From Lutibacter sp. A80 (GTDB lineage: Bacteria > Bacteroidota > Bacteroidia > Flavobacteriales > Flavobacteriaceae), in the NCBI RefSeq assembly GCF_022429645.1, contig NZ_CP092480.1, positions 1,019,501 through 1,083,500 on the forward strand: a DNA stretch of 64,000 nucleotides, written 5' to 3'. Made by a program: the position numbers and the translations under genes. The notes under the pieces are model-generated. The model ran no database searches. It worked only from the letters and a program-made list of their open reading frames with translations, and had not been told where the DNA came from. How positions within the stretch are numbered: the stretch's first letter is position 1; every line of letters starts with the position of its first letter. Positions 16,874-26,278 of the stretch are shown piece after piece.

Positions 16874-18061
16874 TTAAGAAATTACTCCAGACCCAAGCAA
16901 TTCTTCGTTCTTATACCAAGCAACAAATTGACCTTCAGTAATGGCAGATTGCATATTCTCAAACTGCACATATAAACCAGATTCAACTTTATATAAAGTT
17001 GCTTTTTCTAATTTTTGACGGTATCTAATTCTTGATAATACCTGAGTAGATGCTCCATTTTCTAATGCTAGATCTTTTCTAACCCAATGTAACTCTTCAT
17101 TAGAAACAAATAGCACATTGCGATATAAACCTTTATGATTTTTACCTTCACCAGTATAAATTACATTTTCAATAACATCTGTATCTATTACAAATAAAGG
17201 TTCTTTTGTACCGCCAACTGCCAATCCCTTACGTTGCCCTTTTGTAAAATAATGAGCACCTTGATGTTTTCCTACAATTTTACCGTCTGAAACTTTGTAT
17301 TCATATTTTTTTGAAAAAAATGCCAATTCTTCTTCTTTAGAATTAAAATTGGGAATTTCTCTATTATAAATAGTTGAATCTTCTGGTATTTGAACTATAA
17401 CACCTTCTTTTGGTTCTAATTTTTGTTGTAAAAATTCAGGTAAACGCACCTTTCCTATAAAACATAACCCTTGAGAATCTTTTTTATCGGCAGTAATTAA
17501 ATCTTGCTCAGCAGCAATTTTACGCACTTCTGGTTTTGTTAATTCTCCAATAGGAAACAAAGCTTTTGCCAATTGCTCTTGTGATAACTGACATAAGAAA
17601 TAAGATTGATCTTTGTTTCCATCAACACCACCCAATAATTTATAAACCTGCTCTCCATTTATGGTTTCTTCACCTTTTCTACAGTAATGTCCAGTTGCAA
17701 CATAATCTGCTCCTAAATCCAATGCAATTTTCATAAAAACATCAAATTTAATTTCTCTGTTGCACAATACATCTGGATTAGGAGTACGCCCCATTTCATA
17801 TTCCTTAAACATATAATCTACAATACGTTCTTTGTATTGTTCACTTAAATCTACAACTTGAAATGGAATTCCTAATTTATCCGCAACTAACATAGCATCA
17901 TTACTATCTTCTAACCAAGGACATTCGTTTGAAATTGTTACAGAGTCATCGTGCCAATTTTTCATAAATAAACCAATAACTTCATAACCTTGTTCTTTTA
18001 ACAGATATGCAGCTACACTACTATCAACACCCCCAGAGAGACCTACTATTACGCGTTTCAT
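16874..18061 (-). CDS. mnmA: tRNA-specific 2-thiouridylase MnmA
   Basis: MnmA activates U34 of Lys, Glu and Gln tRNAs with ATP and inserts sulfur relayed from a cysteine desulfurase. The PP-loop is [11 protein letters not shown] near residues 7-17. The catalytic cysteines are in [12 protein letters not shown] and [10 protein letters not shown], and the C-terminal beta-barrel contains GQFVAWY. I start the gene at ATG 18061 (395 aa). The longer frame starts with TTG at 18082, which lies inside the promoter box. Its sulfur donor could be the desulfurase encoded at 58989-60125. Confidence 0.95.
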   Translation of the reverse strand: MKRVIVGLSGGVDSSVAAYLLKEQGYEVIGLFMKNWHDDSVTISNECPWLEDSNDAMLVADKLGIPFQVVDLSEQYKERIVDYMFKEYEMGRTPNPDVLCNREIKFDVFMKIALDLGADYVATGHYCRKGEETINGEQVYKLLGGVDGNKDQSYFLCQLSQEQLAKALFPIGELTKPEVRKIAAEQDLITADKKDSQGLCFIGKVRLPEFLQQKLEPKEGVIVQIPEDSTIYNREIPNFNSKEEELAFFSKKYEYKVSDGKIVGKHQGAHYFTKGQRKGLAVGGTKEPLFVIDTDVIENVIYTGEGKNHKGLYRNVLFVSNEELHWVRKDLALENGASTQVLSRIRYRQKLEKATLYKVESGLYVQFENMQSAITEGQFVAWYKNEELLGSGVIS

Positions 18062-18079
18062 TTTAAAAAATTTAGAATG

Positions 18080-18110
18080 CAAAGATACTGATAACTTTTA
18101 GTAACAAAAA
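18080..18110 (-). promoter_or_regulatory. Promoter of mnmA
   Basis: -7 box TATCTTTG (18080-18087) and -33 box TTTTTG (18105-18110) on the reverse strand, 17 bases apart. Both fit the Bacteroidota consensus, and ATG 18061 lies 18 bases downstream. Confidence 0.75.
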
Positions 18111-18157
18111 GTTAATTTAAATGAGTAACTTAAATTAATATTAAAAATAATATTCAT

Positions 18158-18188
18158 AAAAAAAGCCTATCAAAATTTGATAGGCTTT
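18158..18188 (-). terminator. Terminator of the cold-shock gene
   Basis: A 13-bp perfect inverted repeat AAAGCCTATCAAA/TTTGATAGGCTTT (18162-18174 with 18176-18188) followed on the reverse strand by a T run. Confidence 0.85.
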
Positions 18189-18214
18189 ACAATAAATAAT
18201 CGATAATAATTATA

Positions 18215-18406
18215 TTAAATAACTTTTACGTTTACTGCGTTCATTCCTTTTCTACCTTCTTGTAAATCGAATTCTACCTCATCACCTTCACGAATCTCAT
18301 CGATTAAACCAGAAATGTGTACAAAATGTTCATTGTTTGAGTCGTCTTCTTTGATGAATCCAAATCCTTTAGTTTCATTGAAGAATTTTACTGTGCCTTT
18401 ACTCAT
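18215..18406 (-). CDS. Cold-shock domain protein, CspA family
   Basis: A 63-residue single-domain RNA chaperone. It has the RNP1 motif KGFGFI (residues 13-18) and RNP2 HFVHIS (27-32), preceded by MSKGTVKFFNETKG and ending with RKGMNAVNVKVI. These bind single-stranded RNA and melt secondary structure. The length is slightly below the usual 65-70. A perfect -7 box lies about 30 bases upstream, so it has no long cold-shock-type leader. Confidence 0.95.
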   Translation of the reverse strand: MSKGTVKFFNETKGFGFIKEDDSNNEHFVHISGLIDEIREGDEVEFDLQEGRKGMNAVNVKVI

Positions 18407-18435
18407 TTATTAAAATTTTAATTTATTATATTTTA

Positions 18436-18443
18436 CAAATATA
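18436..18443 (-). promoter_or_regulatory. -7 box of the cold-shock gene
   Basis: TATATTTG on the reverse strand, a perfect TAnnTTTG, about 29 bases before the start codon. The -33 element is not clear. Confidence 0.5.
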
Positions 18444-18774
18444 CTTATTTTTATTTAACATCATTATTTTTAGTATTTTATATTTAATTTTTTGATGCAT
18501 AAACAAGAAATTTTGTTTTAAATTAAACTTAAATCAATGAACAAACCACCACAAGTATTAATATTTTGTTAAAGTTTTAATAAAAAATATTAAACAAAAT
18601 AAATGAATTTTAAAAACATAACTTACTTATTTTTAATACCTTAAATACGAAAACACGAAATACAAGCGATTTACAACAAGGAATGTTTAATTTTATTTTG
18701 TTTAGCTTTAATCTTATTTAGTTAAACATTTATTTATTTTTTATATCTTAGCCGAAACTAAAAAATATTAAACC
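18444..18774. other. Divergent AT-rich spacer between csp and the fasciclin gene
   Basis: About 330 bases with no credible gene. A weak promoter-like TATCTTAG (one mismatch to TAnnTTTG) lies shortly before the fasciclin start. I see no RNA or repeat. Confidence 0.4.
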
Positions 18775-20631
18775 ATGAAAAAATCACCTTACATTCTTAC
18801 CGTATTTGTATCGATAATGTTATCACTTAGCTTTTTATCTTGTGATGATGACGATGATACAATAAAAACTCCTGAAACAAATACTATTGCAGACTTTGTA
18901 GTTGAAAATATAGATAATTATAGTAGCCTTTTAGCCGCTTTACAAAAAACTGATTTGGTAGAAACTTTAAGTGGTGATGAAATCTTTACTGTTTTTGCAC
19001 CTAATAATACAGCTTTTGACGAATTCTTATCAAGTGCAGGTTTCAACTCTTTAGATGATGTTCCTGTTGATGTTTTAACACAAATACTACTAAACCACGT
19101 TGTTGCAGGAAATGTACAATCTAGCGATTTAGCTACTGGTTATATTAGTTCACTTTCTACCGCAACTCCAAACGGCGCTAATATGAGTATGTATATTGAC
19201 ATAACTAATGGCGTTAAAATTAATGGAACTGCTACTGTAACTGGCGCTGATAATAATGTAGACAACGGTGTTATTCACCTAGTAGATGCCGTTATTGGAT
19301 TACCAACTATTGTTACTATGGCAACCTCAAATAGTAGCTTTACTAATTTAGTAGCTGCCTTAACTAGAGATGATCAACCTGATTTTGTATCTGTATTATC
19401 TACTGCAAATGGAACTGATCCTGCTCCTTTTACTGTTTTCGCCCCAACTGATGCTGCTTTTAGTGCTTTATTAACGGAACTTGGCGCTGATAGCCTAGCT
19501 GATATTGATGGTACCACTTTAACCGCGACTTTAAATCATCACGTTGTAGGTGGTGCAAATGTAACTGCCGAAATGCTTACTGATAATATGACAGTAACTA
19601 CTCTAGGTGGCGATATTACTGCAAACATCTCTGGTGGCGCTACGTTAACCGATGCCAATGGTAGAGTAAGTAATATTATAGCTACAAATGTACAAACTGC
19701 TAATGGTGTTATTCACGTTATTGATAAAGTGGTTTTACCAATGTTAGAACAACCTACAAATACTATTGCTGACTTTGTAGTTGCAAATATGGATAACTAC
19801 AGTAGCTTATTAGCTGCTTTACAAAAAGCTGACCTAGTTGAAACTTTAAGTGGTGACACTTCTTACACTGTTTTTGCTCCCGATAACAGTGCTTTTGCTA
19901 CTTTTTTAACAAATGCCGGATTTAACTCTTTAGATGATGTACCTGTTGATGTTTTAACACAAATACTACTAAACCACGTTGTTGCAGGAAATGTACAATC
20001 TAGTGATTTAGCTAATGGTTATATTAGTTCACTTTCCACTGCAACTCCAAACGGCGCTAATATGAGTATGTATATTGACATAACTAATGATGTTAAAATT
20101 AATGGAACTGCTACTGTAACTGGCGCTGACAATAATGTAGACAACGGTGTTATTCACTTAGTAGATGCCATTATTGGATTACCAACTATTGTTACTATGG
20201 CAACCTCAAATAATAGCTTTGCTAATTTAGTAGCTGCCTTAACTAGAGATGACCAACCTGATTTTGTAAGTGTATTATCTACTGTAAATGGAACTGACCC
20301 CGCTCCTTTTACTGTTTTTGCCCCAACTGATGCTGCTTTTAGTGCTTTATTAACGGAACTTGGCGCTGATAGCTTATCTGATATTGATGGTGCCACTTTA
20401 ACCGCAACTTTAAATCATCACGTTGTAGGTGGTGCAAATGTAACTGCTGAAATGCTTACTGATAATATGACAGTAACTACTCTAGGTGGCGATATTACTG
20501 CAAACATCTCTGGTGGCGCTACGTTAACCGACGCCAATGATAGAGTAAGTAATATTATAGCTACAAATGTACAAACTGCTAATGGAGTTATTCACGTTAT
20601 TGACAAAGTAGTTTTACCTAATTTAAATTAA
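18775..20631 (+). CDS. Surface lipoprotein with four fasciclin domains
   Basis: A 618-residue lipoprotein. The signal peptide has lipobox FLSC with C23, followed by five aspartates. In flavobacteria such an acidic run after the lipid-modified Cys serves as an export signal to the cell surface. Four FAS1 (fasciclin) domains occupy about 38-170, 178-322, 331-463 and 471-615, each with TVFAP and NHHVV or NHVVAG motifs. Domains 1-2 and 3-4 are near-identical copies offset by 293 residues. FAS1 domains act in adhesion. The gene stands alone, with a bidirectional terminator after it. Confidence 0.92.
   Translation: MKKSPYILTVFVSIMLSLSFLSCDDDDDTIKTPETNTIADFVVENIDNYSSLLAALQKTDLVETLSGDEIFTVFAPNNTAFDEFLSSAGFNSLDDVPVDVLTQILLNHVVAGNVQSSDLATGYISSLSTATPNGANMSMYIDITNGVKINGTATVTGADNNVDNGVIHLVDAVIGLPTIVTMATSNSSFTNLVAALTRDDQPDFVSVLSTANGTDPAPFTVFAPTDAAFSALLTELGADSLADIDGTTLTATLNHHVVGGANVTAEMLTDNMTVTTLGGDITANISGGATLTDANGRVSNIIATNVQTANGVIHVIDKVVLPMLEQPTNTIADFVVANMDNYSSLLAALQKADLVETLSGDTSYTVFAPDNSAFATFLTNAGFNSLDDVPVDVLTQILLNHVVAGNVQSSDLANGYISSLSTATPNGANMSMYIDITNDVKINGTATVTGADNNVDNGVIHLVDAIIGLPTIVTMATSNNSFANLVAALTRDDQPDFVSVLSTVNGTDPAPFTVFAPTDAAFSALLTELGADSLSDIDGATLTATLNHHVVGGANVTAEMLTDNMTVTTLGGDITANISGGATLTDANDRVSNIIATNVQTANGVIHVIDKVVLPNLN
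18881..20631 (+). repeat. In-frame tandem duplication, 879-base unit
   Basis: The segment starting at 18881 recurs at 19760, exactly 879 bases (293 codons) later, with long stretches of identity (for example the 44 bases around 19080 and 19958) and a few per cent scattered, mostly silent, changes. The duplication produced the second FAS1 pair. Confidence 0.9.
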
Positions 20632-20655
20632 TATTCTTTAATTATTTAATTACAT

Positions 20656-20702
20656 AAAAAGACTGTTTGAAAAGTTTAAAAACCAATCAAACAGGCTTTT
20701 TT
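20656..20702. terminator. Bidirectional terminator with CTGTTTGA core
   Basis: Arms 20656-20670 and 20687-20702 pair (AAAAGACTGTTTGA with TCAAACAGGCTTTT, one mismatch) between the convergent fasciclin and permease genes. It is one of four related hairpins in the window. Confidence 0.8.
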
Positions 20703-20714
20703 CATTTTATAAAT

Positions 20715-21944
20715 TTATTCTTCTACATGACTACCCTTAATAGGTTTAGATTTATTTGGTAAAATTAAATTTAAAATTACCCCAACAACAGAAGCCAAAC
20801 CAATTCCTGCTAAAGAAAAGTTTCCAAACCCTATTTGAGCACCCCCAATTCCAACGGTTAAAATAATAGAAACAATAACTTGATTTCTAGTAATTGAAAA
20901 ATCTGTTTTTGCATCTATTAATGTTCTAATTCCAATACTAGCAATCATACCAAAAAGCAACAACATAATACCTCCTAAAACAGCCGAAGGAATTGTTTTT
21001 AAAATAGCACTAATTTTACCTATAACCGAAAACACAATTGCTGTAACAGCTGCAATACGTAACACTCTTGGATCAGTAATTTTTGTTAAAGCAACAGCTC
21101 CTGTTACTTCAGAATACGTTGTATTTGGTGGTCCTCCAAAAAAGCCAGCAAATGCAGTTGCTACACCATCACCTAATAACGTTCTGTGTAAACCTGGATC
21201 TTTCACAAACTTTTTATTTGCAACACCTCCAATTGCATACATATCACCTATATGCTCAATAATAGGTGCAATTGCAACTGGAATCATATATAAAATTGCT
21301 CCCCAATTGAACTCAGGTGATGTAAATTTTGGAAAAGCAAACCAAGCTGCTTCATTTACCGGTGAAAAATCTACCAAACCTGTAAAAATTGATATTACAT
21401 AACCTACAACAATTCCTATAAATATTGGAATTAATTTAATCAACCCTTTTGTAAAAGTCACAATAATTATAGCTGTAGCTAAAACTGCAATTGCAATTGG
21501 CCAATTAGATTTAGCCATATCTACACCAGTTGAAGCTAAAGACAACCCTATAATCATAATAACAGGCCCCACTACAACTGCTGGAAATATTTTTTCAATA
21601 ACACGTAATCCCCATAATTTTATAATAGCAGAGACTATTGAATAAACAATACCTACTGCAATAATACCTCCTAATGCACCAGGGTAACCATATAATTTTG
21701 TCGCAGCAATTATAGGCGCAATAAAAGCAAAACTACTTCCTAAAAAAACAGGGACTTTTCCTTTGGTTATTAGATGAAATATTAATGTTCCAACACCTGC
21801 TGTAAATAAAGCTACTGCAGGGTCTATATCAATTAAAAGTGGTACTAATACTGTTGCCCCAAAAGCAACAAATAAAAATTGAATTCCAATAATTATTCTT
21901 TTTACTGGGTTTGAAGTGTTGGTTAAAATTTGATTTTGTTTCAT
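20715..21944 (-). CDS. Uracil/xanthine permease family transporter (NCS2)
   Basis: A 409-residue inner-membrane nucleobase:proton symporter of the UraA type with about 14 transmembrane helices. Diagnostic segments are FVAFGATVLVPLL near 30-42, VPVFLGSSFAFIAP (the TM3 substrate segment), VAIAPIIEHIGDMYAIGG with the conserved Glu and His near 225-240, and GGPPNTTYSEVTGAVALT near 268-285. The NTTYSE motif is typical of the uracil branch. No pyrimidine genes adjoin it. It is convergent with the fasciclin gene and divergent from the carboxyltransferase operon. Confidence 0.92.
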   Translation of the reverse strand: MKQNQILTNTSNPVKRIIIGIQFLFVAFGATVLVPLLIDIDPAVALFTAGVGTLIFHLITKGKVPVFLGSSFAFIAPIIAATKLYGYPGALGGIIAVGIVYSIVSAIIKLWGLRVIEKIFPAVVVGPVIMIIGLSLASTGVDMAKSNWPIAIAVLATAIIIVTFTKGLIKLIPIFIGIVVGYVISIFTGLVDFSPVNEAAWFAFPKFTSPEFNWGAILYMIPVAIAPIIEHIGDMYAIGGVANKKFVKDPGLHRTLLGDGVATAFAGFFGGPPNTTYSEVTGAVALTKITDPRVLRIAAVTAIVFSVIGKISAILKTIPSAVLGGIMLLLFGMIASIGIRTLIDAKTDFSITRNQVIVSIILTVGIGGAQIGFGNFSLAGIGLASVVGVILNLILPNKSKPIKGSHVEE

Positions 21945-22606
21945 TTATTAAAATTTATTGGTTTTATAAGTCGTAATTAAATATTACTGATACAATCAGT
22001 ATAAAAATTTAATAATAATTTGACCTTTAGCTAGTATCAATTTAGATTCACACCTAAAACAGTGTTAAAAATTTAATCGAACTAATTTACTTATAAAATC
22101 AAAACAATTTTATAACCATTAAAAATGTTATTAAAACATAATGTTAATAATTATACAAAAAATAAATACTGTAATTTTTACATTTTTATTAAATAAAATA
22201 CTAAACACTTCACATTACAACATATTATTAAATACTAGTTATTTTAAGCACACTTAAACCCTTACTAATTTTCTCTTAAAATTTAAATCTTCTTAAATCA
22301 AGTCACTCATCTTGATTTAAAACAAAAATAAAGCATCGTTTTTCAAAATAATTTCATAAAAGTTGTTTTTACCATATATTCAATAAAAACAATCAATAAT
22401 TTATTATTATTAACAATATAGATGTTAAAACTTATATTTTTAAGATATATTTAATAAATTAAGTGAATTAAATTCTGCAAAAACAAAAAAACACTATTAA
22501 AAATATGACTTTTGTAAGATATTTTTTGCAATTGTATTGTTAACTTTGTTACAGATGAAATTCTAAAAACAAATTATTAAAGTTTTATATAAACAATAAA
22601 TAAAGT
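21945..22606. other. Long AT-rich spacer before the carboxyltransferase operon
   Basis: 662 bases with no credible gene in either strand. The composition is extremely AT-rich with many short A and T runs. Only the promoter box at 22541-22548 can be named. I see no riboswitch, tRNA or repeat. Confidence 0.45.
22541..22548 (+). promoter_or_regulatory. -7 box of the carboxyltransferase operon
   Basis: TAACTTTG is a perfect TAnnTTTG, giving a leader of roughly 55 bases. No -33 TTTG at the standard distance. Confidence 0.5.
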
Positions 22607-24163
22607 ATGAAAGTTGTTGATAAAATAGCCCATTTAATTGAACGCCGAAAAAAAACAGTGCAAATGGGCGGCAAAGATAGAATTGAAAAGCAACACGCAA
22701 AGGGCAAGCTAACAGCTCGTGAGCGCTTAAACCTTTTATTTGATGAAGATACTTTTCATGAAGTAGATGCATTTGTAAAACACAGATCTGTAAACTTTGG
22801 GATGGAATCCATAGAAATTGAATCTGATGGTGTTATTGTAGGCTACGGATTGGTAAACGGCAGAACAGTTTTTGCTTATTCACAAGATTTTACATCTAGA
22901 GGTGGTTCTTTAGGAGAAATGAATGCTTCTAAAATATGTAAAATAATGGATTTAGCAATAAAAGCAGGTGCTCCAATTGTTGGATTAAACGATTCTGGTG
23001 GCGCAAGAGTTGAAGAAGGTGTAGATGCCTTAAAAGGCTATGGAGATATTTTCTTTAGAAATTCGAGAGCTTCAGGTGTAGTTCCTCAAATCTCTGCAAT
23101 TATGGGACCTTGTGCTGGTGGTGCCGTATACTCTCCTGCAATGACCGATTTTGTTTTTATGGTTAAAGAAACAAGCCATATGTTTATTACGAGTCCTTAT
23201 GTAATTAAAACTGTAACTGGAGAAGAAACTACTTTTGAAGATTTAGGAGGTGCAATGGTTCACAATTCAAAAAGTGGTAACGCACATTTTGCTTGTGAGA
23301 ACGATGAAGATTGTATAGAACAAATTAGAGATCTTTTAGATTACTTACCTAATAACAATATGGAAAATGCTCCAATTTTAGAAACTGGTGACGATCCTAA
23401 AAGAATGTGTGACACCCTAGATAACATTATCCCAGATGATTCTAAAGTGCCATACGACATGAAAGAAATTATTGAAGAAGTACTTGATGGTAATGATTTT
23501 TATGAAGTCCACGAATATTTTGCTGAAAACTGTATTGTTGGCTTCGGTAGGTTAAATAATAGATCTGTTGGTATTATAGCAAACCAACCAATGATTTTAG
23601 CAGGATGCTTGGATATTGATGCTTCCGATAAAATTAGTCGTTTTATGAGAACTTGTGATGCTTTCAACATCCCTTTAATTACGTTTGTTGATGTTCCTGG
23701 ATATTTACCAGGCGTACATCAAGAATGGAATGGAATAATAAGACATGGAGCTAAATTATTATGGAGTTATTCAGAATCTACTGTGCCAAAAATAACCGTT
23801 GTTGTTAGAAAAGATTACGGAGGTGCATATTTAGCAATGAGCTCAAAACATTTAGGAGCTGATATGGTTTTTGCCTGGCCAACTTCAGAAATTGCCGTTA
23901 TGGGTGCTAAAGGCGCTGTAGAAGTAATCTCTAGCTACAAACAAGAAATAAATAACGCAGCAGATAAAACAGCAAAAACAACTGAAAAAATTAATGAATA
24001 TGAAAAAGCTTTTAATGTTCCATATTTAGCTGCAGAAAGAGGCTATATTGATGAAGTAATTTTACCAAGTGAAACTAGAGAAAGACTTATAGCTGCTTTA
24101 GAAGCTTTAAGTTCAAAATCTGAAATAACACCACCAAAAAAACACGGAAACATTCCACAATAA
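22607..24163 (+). CDS. Acyl-CoA carboxyltransferase beta subunit (propionyl/methylmalonyl-CoA type)
   Basis: A 518-residue cytoplasmic carboxyltransferase of the PccB/MmdA/transcarboxylase-12S family. It moves a carboxyl group between biotin and propionyl-CoA or methylmalonyl-CoA. The N-terminal crotonase-like half has GGSLGEMNASKICKIMDLA and the oxyanion segment GPCAGGAVYSPAM near 166-178. The C-terminal half has VDVPGYLPGVHQE near 362-374 and GGAYLAMSSKHLGADMVFAWP, which form the biotin site. Length fits the family (510-520). It leads an operon with a 60-residue protein (11 bases on) and a biotinylated pyruvate/oxaloacetate carboxyltransferase. No biotin carboxylase gene is present, which argues against an ATP-driven propionyl-CoA carboxylase. 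Confidence 0.9.
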   Translation: MKVVDKIAHLIERRKKTVQMGGKDRIEKQHAKGKLTARERLNLLFDEDTFHEVDAFVKHRSVNFGMESIEIESDGVIVGYGLVNGRTVFAYSQDFTSRGGSLGEMNASKICKIMDLAIKAGAPIVGLNDSGGARVEEGVDALKGYGDIFFRNSRASGVVPQISAIMGPCAGGAVYSPAMTDFVFMVKETSHMFITSPYVIKTVTGEETTFEDLGGAMVHNSKSGNAHFACENDEDCIEQIRDLLDYLPNNNMENAPILETGDDPKRMCDTLDNIIPDDSKVPYDMKEIIEEVLDGNDFYEVHEYFAENCIVGFGRLNNRSVGIIANQPMILAGCLDIDASDKISRFMRTCDAFNIPLITFVDVPGYLPGVHQEWNGIIRHGAKLLWSYSESTVPKITVVVRKDYGGAYLAMSSKHLGADMVFAWPTSEIAVMGAKGAVEVISSYKQEINNAADKTAKTTEKINEYEKAFNVPYLAAERGYIDEVILPSETRERLIAALEALSSKSEITPPKKHGNIPQ

Positions 24164-24174
24164 TTATATTAATT

Positions 24175-24357
24175 ATGACATTAATTGAAAAAAAGAAACG
24201 TGCAGCAGTAATAGCGGTTAGTTATTATATGCAAAACCAAAATTCAGAAACTAATACAACTATAGACACCTGGAGTAAAATGGGAATTAGTAGAACTATA
24301 CACGATAGAAAAATTTTAGAACGCAAAGGAAAAACTATTGGAATTAAAATTTTTTAA
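24175..24357 (+). CDS. Small 60-residue protein in the carboxyltransferase operon, unrecognised
   Basis: A basic 60-residue protein with an N-terminal amphipathic helix (KKKRAAVIAVSYYMQNQ), a polar linker and a basic segment WSKMGISRTIHDRKILERKGK. It lies 11 bases after the carboxyltransferase stop and 25 before the next start, so it is probably translated with them. I do not recognise the family. The helix plus W-x-x-x-G pattern recalls short accessory segments found at the ends of gamma, delta or epsilon subunits of biotin-dependent decarboxylases, so a scaffold role is possible. This is inference only. Confidence 0.65.
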   Translation: MTLIEKKKRAAVIAVSYYMQNQNSETNTTIDTWSKMGISRTIHDRKILERKGKTIGIKIF

Positions 24358-24382
24358 TAGCAACTATTAAACTTTAATTAAT

Positions 24383-26275
24383 ATGAAATTTGATAACCAC
24401 GGAGTATTAAAAATGGCACCAGTTGCTTATGGTGCAGATAGAGCAAAAGCCACAAACCCAATAAAAATTCAAGATTTAAGTTTTCGTGATGGACACCAAT
24501 CTTTATTTGCAACCAGAGGTAGAACTGAAGATATGATTCCTCTTGCCGAACAAATGGATGAAATTGGATTTCACGCCATAGAAACTTGGGGTGGAGCTAC
24601 ATTCGACACCATGCATCGCTACTTAGCAGAAGACCCTTGGGAAAGATTAAGAATATTAAAAAAACATATGCCTAAAACACCTTTTTTTATGTTATTAAGA
24701 GGACAAAATGTAGTTGGGTATAGAAATTATGCAGATGATGTTGTACAAAATTTTGTACAAAGAGCTTGTGATAATGGTATTGATATTTTTCGCTGTTTCG
24801 ATGCTTTAAACGATTACAGAAATTTTGAAACTGCAGCTAAAGTTGTAAAACAAAATAACATGCATTTTCAAGGCACTATCTGCTATACGTTAACAGAACC
24901 AAGAATGGGTGGTGAAATATACAATATAGATTACTATATTAATAAAGCAAAAGAACTTATTGATTTTGGAGTAGATTCTATTTGTATTAAAGATATGGCA
25001 GGCTTAATTGCTCCTTATGATATTTATAATTTAATTGTTGAATTAAAAAAAATAACAGATATCCCATTAAATCTTCATACACATTTTACATCAGGTATGG
25101 GAGATTTATCAATTTTTAAAGCCATTGAAGCTGGTATTGATATTGTAGACACTTGTATGTCTCCATATGCTTACAGAACCTCACATGCTGCAATTGAACC
25201 TTTAGTTATGTCATTATTAGGTACCAATAGAGATACCGGTTTTGATATTAAAAAATTATCTAAAATAAGCGCTCAAATGGAAGAAATAATTCCAAAATAC
25301 AAGCACTTAGCTAACAACCCTAAATATGCCATTATAGATACCGATGTAATTTTACATCAAACTCCTGGAGGAATGTTATCTAACTTAGTGAATCAATTAA
25401 AAGCAATGGATTCTTTAGATAAGCTAGACGATGTATTTAAAATGCTTCCTAAAGTTAGAAAAGATTTAGGTCAAATCCCTTTAGTAACACCTACCAGCCA
25501 AATAGTTGGAGTGCAAACAGTTAATAATGTTTTATTTGATTCATACGAAGGTGAATACTCTAGAATTACACAAGAAGTTAAAGATTTATGTTATGGTTTA
25601 TATGGAAAAACAACAAAACCAATTAATCCAGAACTTAGAAAAAAAGCTTTAAAAGATTACCCTAGAGGTGAGCAACATATTGAATGCAGACCAGGAAGTA
25701 TTTTAGAACCAGAAATGGCTGCTGTAAAAGAAAAATCTGATGGATTAGCAAAAGATATAGATGACGAATTAATTTTAGCCTTATATCCTGTTACCGGTAA
25801 AAGATTCTTAAAATGGAAATATGGAATAGAAGAAATTCCAAAAGAAGCCATTCCAAAAACTATTGAAGATGTAAAAAAAGAAAGTGATTTAATTGCAAAA
25901 GCACTTGCTGGAGAATTGACTGCTGGAAAAAAAGCGAATGGTCAAATGCATGAAATGGAAGTAATTGTTGATGGTGAAAAATTCAACGTTGCAATTCCTA
26001 ACAACAAAGCAATGGCTAGACCTGCACGTAAAAAGAAAGAAGGAAAAGCAGTTAATAAAAACGAAAAAGCTGTGTTATCTCCAATTCCAGGTATGATTGT
26101 TGAATACAAGAAAAAAAATGGCGACACTGTAAAGGCCGGTGAAATTATTGTTGTTCTTGAAGCCATGAAAATGATGAATAATTTTGAAGCTAATAAAGAT
26201 GGAGTCTTATCTGGAATCAAATACGATTCAGGTGATTCTGTAGCTAAAAATGATGTATTATTTGTAATTGATTAA
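24383..26275 (+). CDS. Biotinylated pyruvate/oxaloacetate carboxyltransferase (OadA/PycB/5S-type)
   Basis: A 630-residue protein. An N-terminal HMGL-like TIM barrel (about 25-290) has the metal site in SFRDGHQSLFATR, ICIKDMAGL (the carbamylated Lys) and HTHFTSGMG. A conserved carboxylase domain spans about 310-510, an Ala/Lys-rich linker about 535-560, and a biotinyl domain about 560-630. The biotin-accepting lysine is K596 in EAMKM, 34 residues from the end, as in known carriers. It transfers carboxyl between pyruvate/oxaloacetate and biotin. Paired with the acyl-CoA carboxyltransferase and without a biotin carboxylase or membrane decarboxylase subunit, the set matches methylmalonyl-CoA:pyruvate transcarboxylase with 5S and 1.3S parts fused. 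Confidence 0.9.
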   Translation: MKFDNHGVLKMAPVAYGADRAKATNPIKIQDLSFRDGHQSLFATRGRTEDMIPLAEQMDEIGFHAIETWGGATFDTMHRYLAEDPWERLRILKKHMPKTPFFMLLRGQNVVGYRNYADDVVQNFVQRACDNGIDIFRCFDALNDYRNFETAAKVVKQNNMHFQGTICYTLTEPRMGGEIYNIDYYINKAKELIDFGVDSICIKDMAGLIAPYDIYNLIVELKKITDIPLNLHTHFTSGMGDLSIFKAIEAGIDIVDTCMSPYAYRTSHAAIEPLVMSLLGTNRDTGFDIKKLSKISAQMEEIIPKYKHLANNPKYAIIDTDVILHQTPGGMLSNLVNQLKAMDSLDKLDDVFKMLPKVRKDLGQIPLVTPTSQIVGVQTVNNVLFDSYEGEYSRITQEVKDLCYGLYGKTTKPINPELRKKALKDYPRGEQHIECRPGSILEPEMAAVKEKSDGLAKDIDDELILALYPVTGKRFLKWKYGIEEIPKEAIPKTIEDVKKESDLIAKALAGELTAGKKANGQMHEMEVIVDGEKFNVAIPNNKAMARPARKKKEGKAVNKNEKAVLSPIPGMIVEYKKKNGDTVKAGEIIVVLEAMKMMNNFEANKDGVLSGIKYDSGDSVAKNDVLFVID

Positions 26276-26278
26276 ATT

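Noticed and set aside
18062..18082. Longer mnmA starting at TTG 18082
   Set aside because: The codon lies in the TATCTTTG promoter box and the family N-terminus begins at ATG 18061.
18881..20631. Repeat region as possible CRISPR or satellite
   Set aside because: It is two long in-frame coding units of FAS1 domains, not short spaced repeats.
25942..26220. Reverse frame of 92 codons inside the biotinylated carboxyltransferase gene
   Set aside because: It is antisense to the strongly conserved biotinyl domain and has no promoter or homology pattern.
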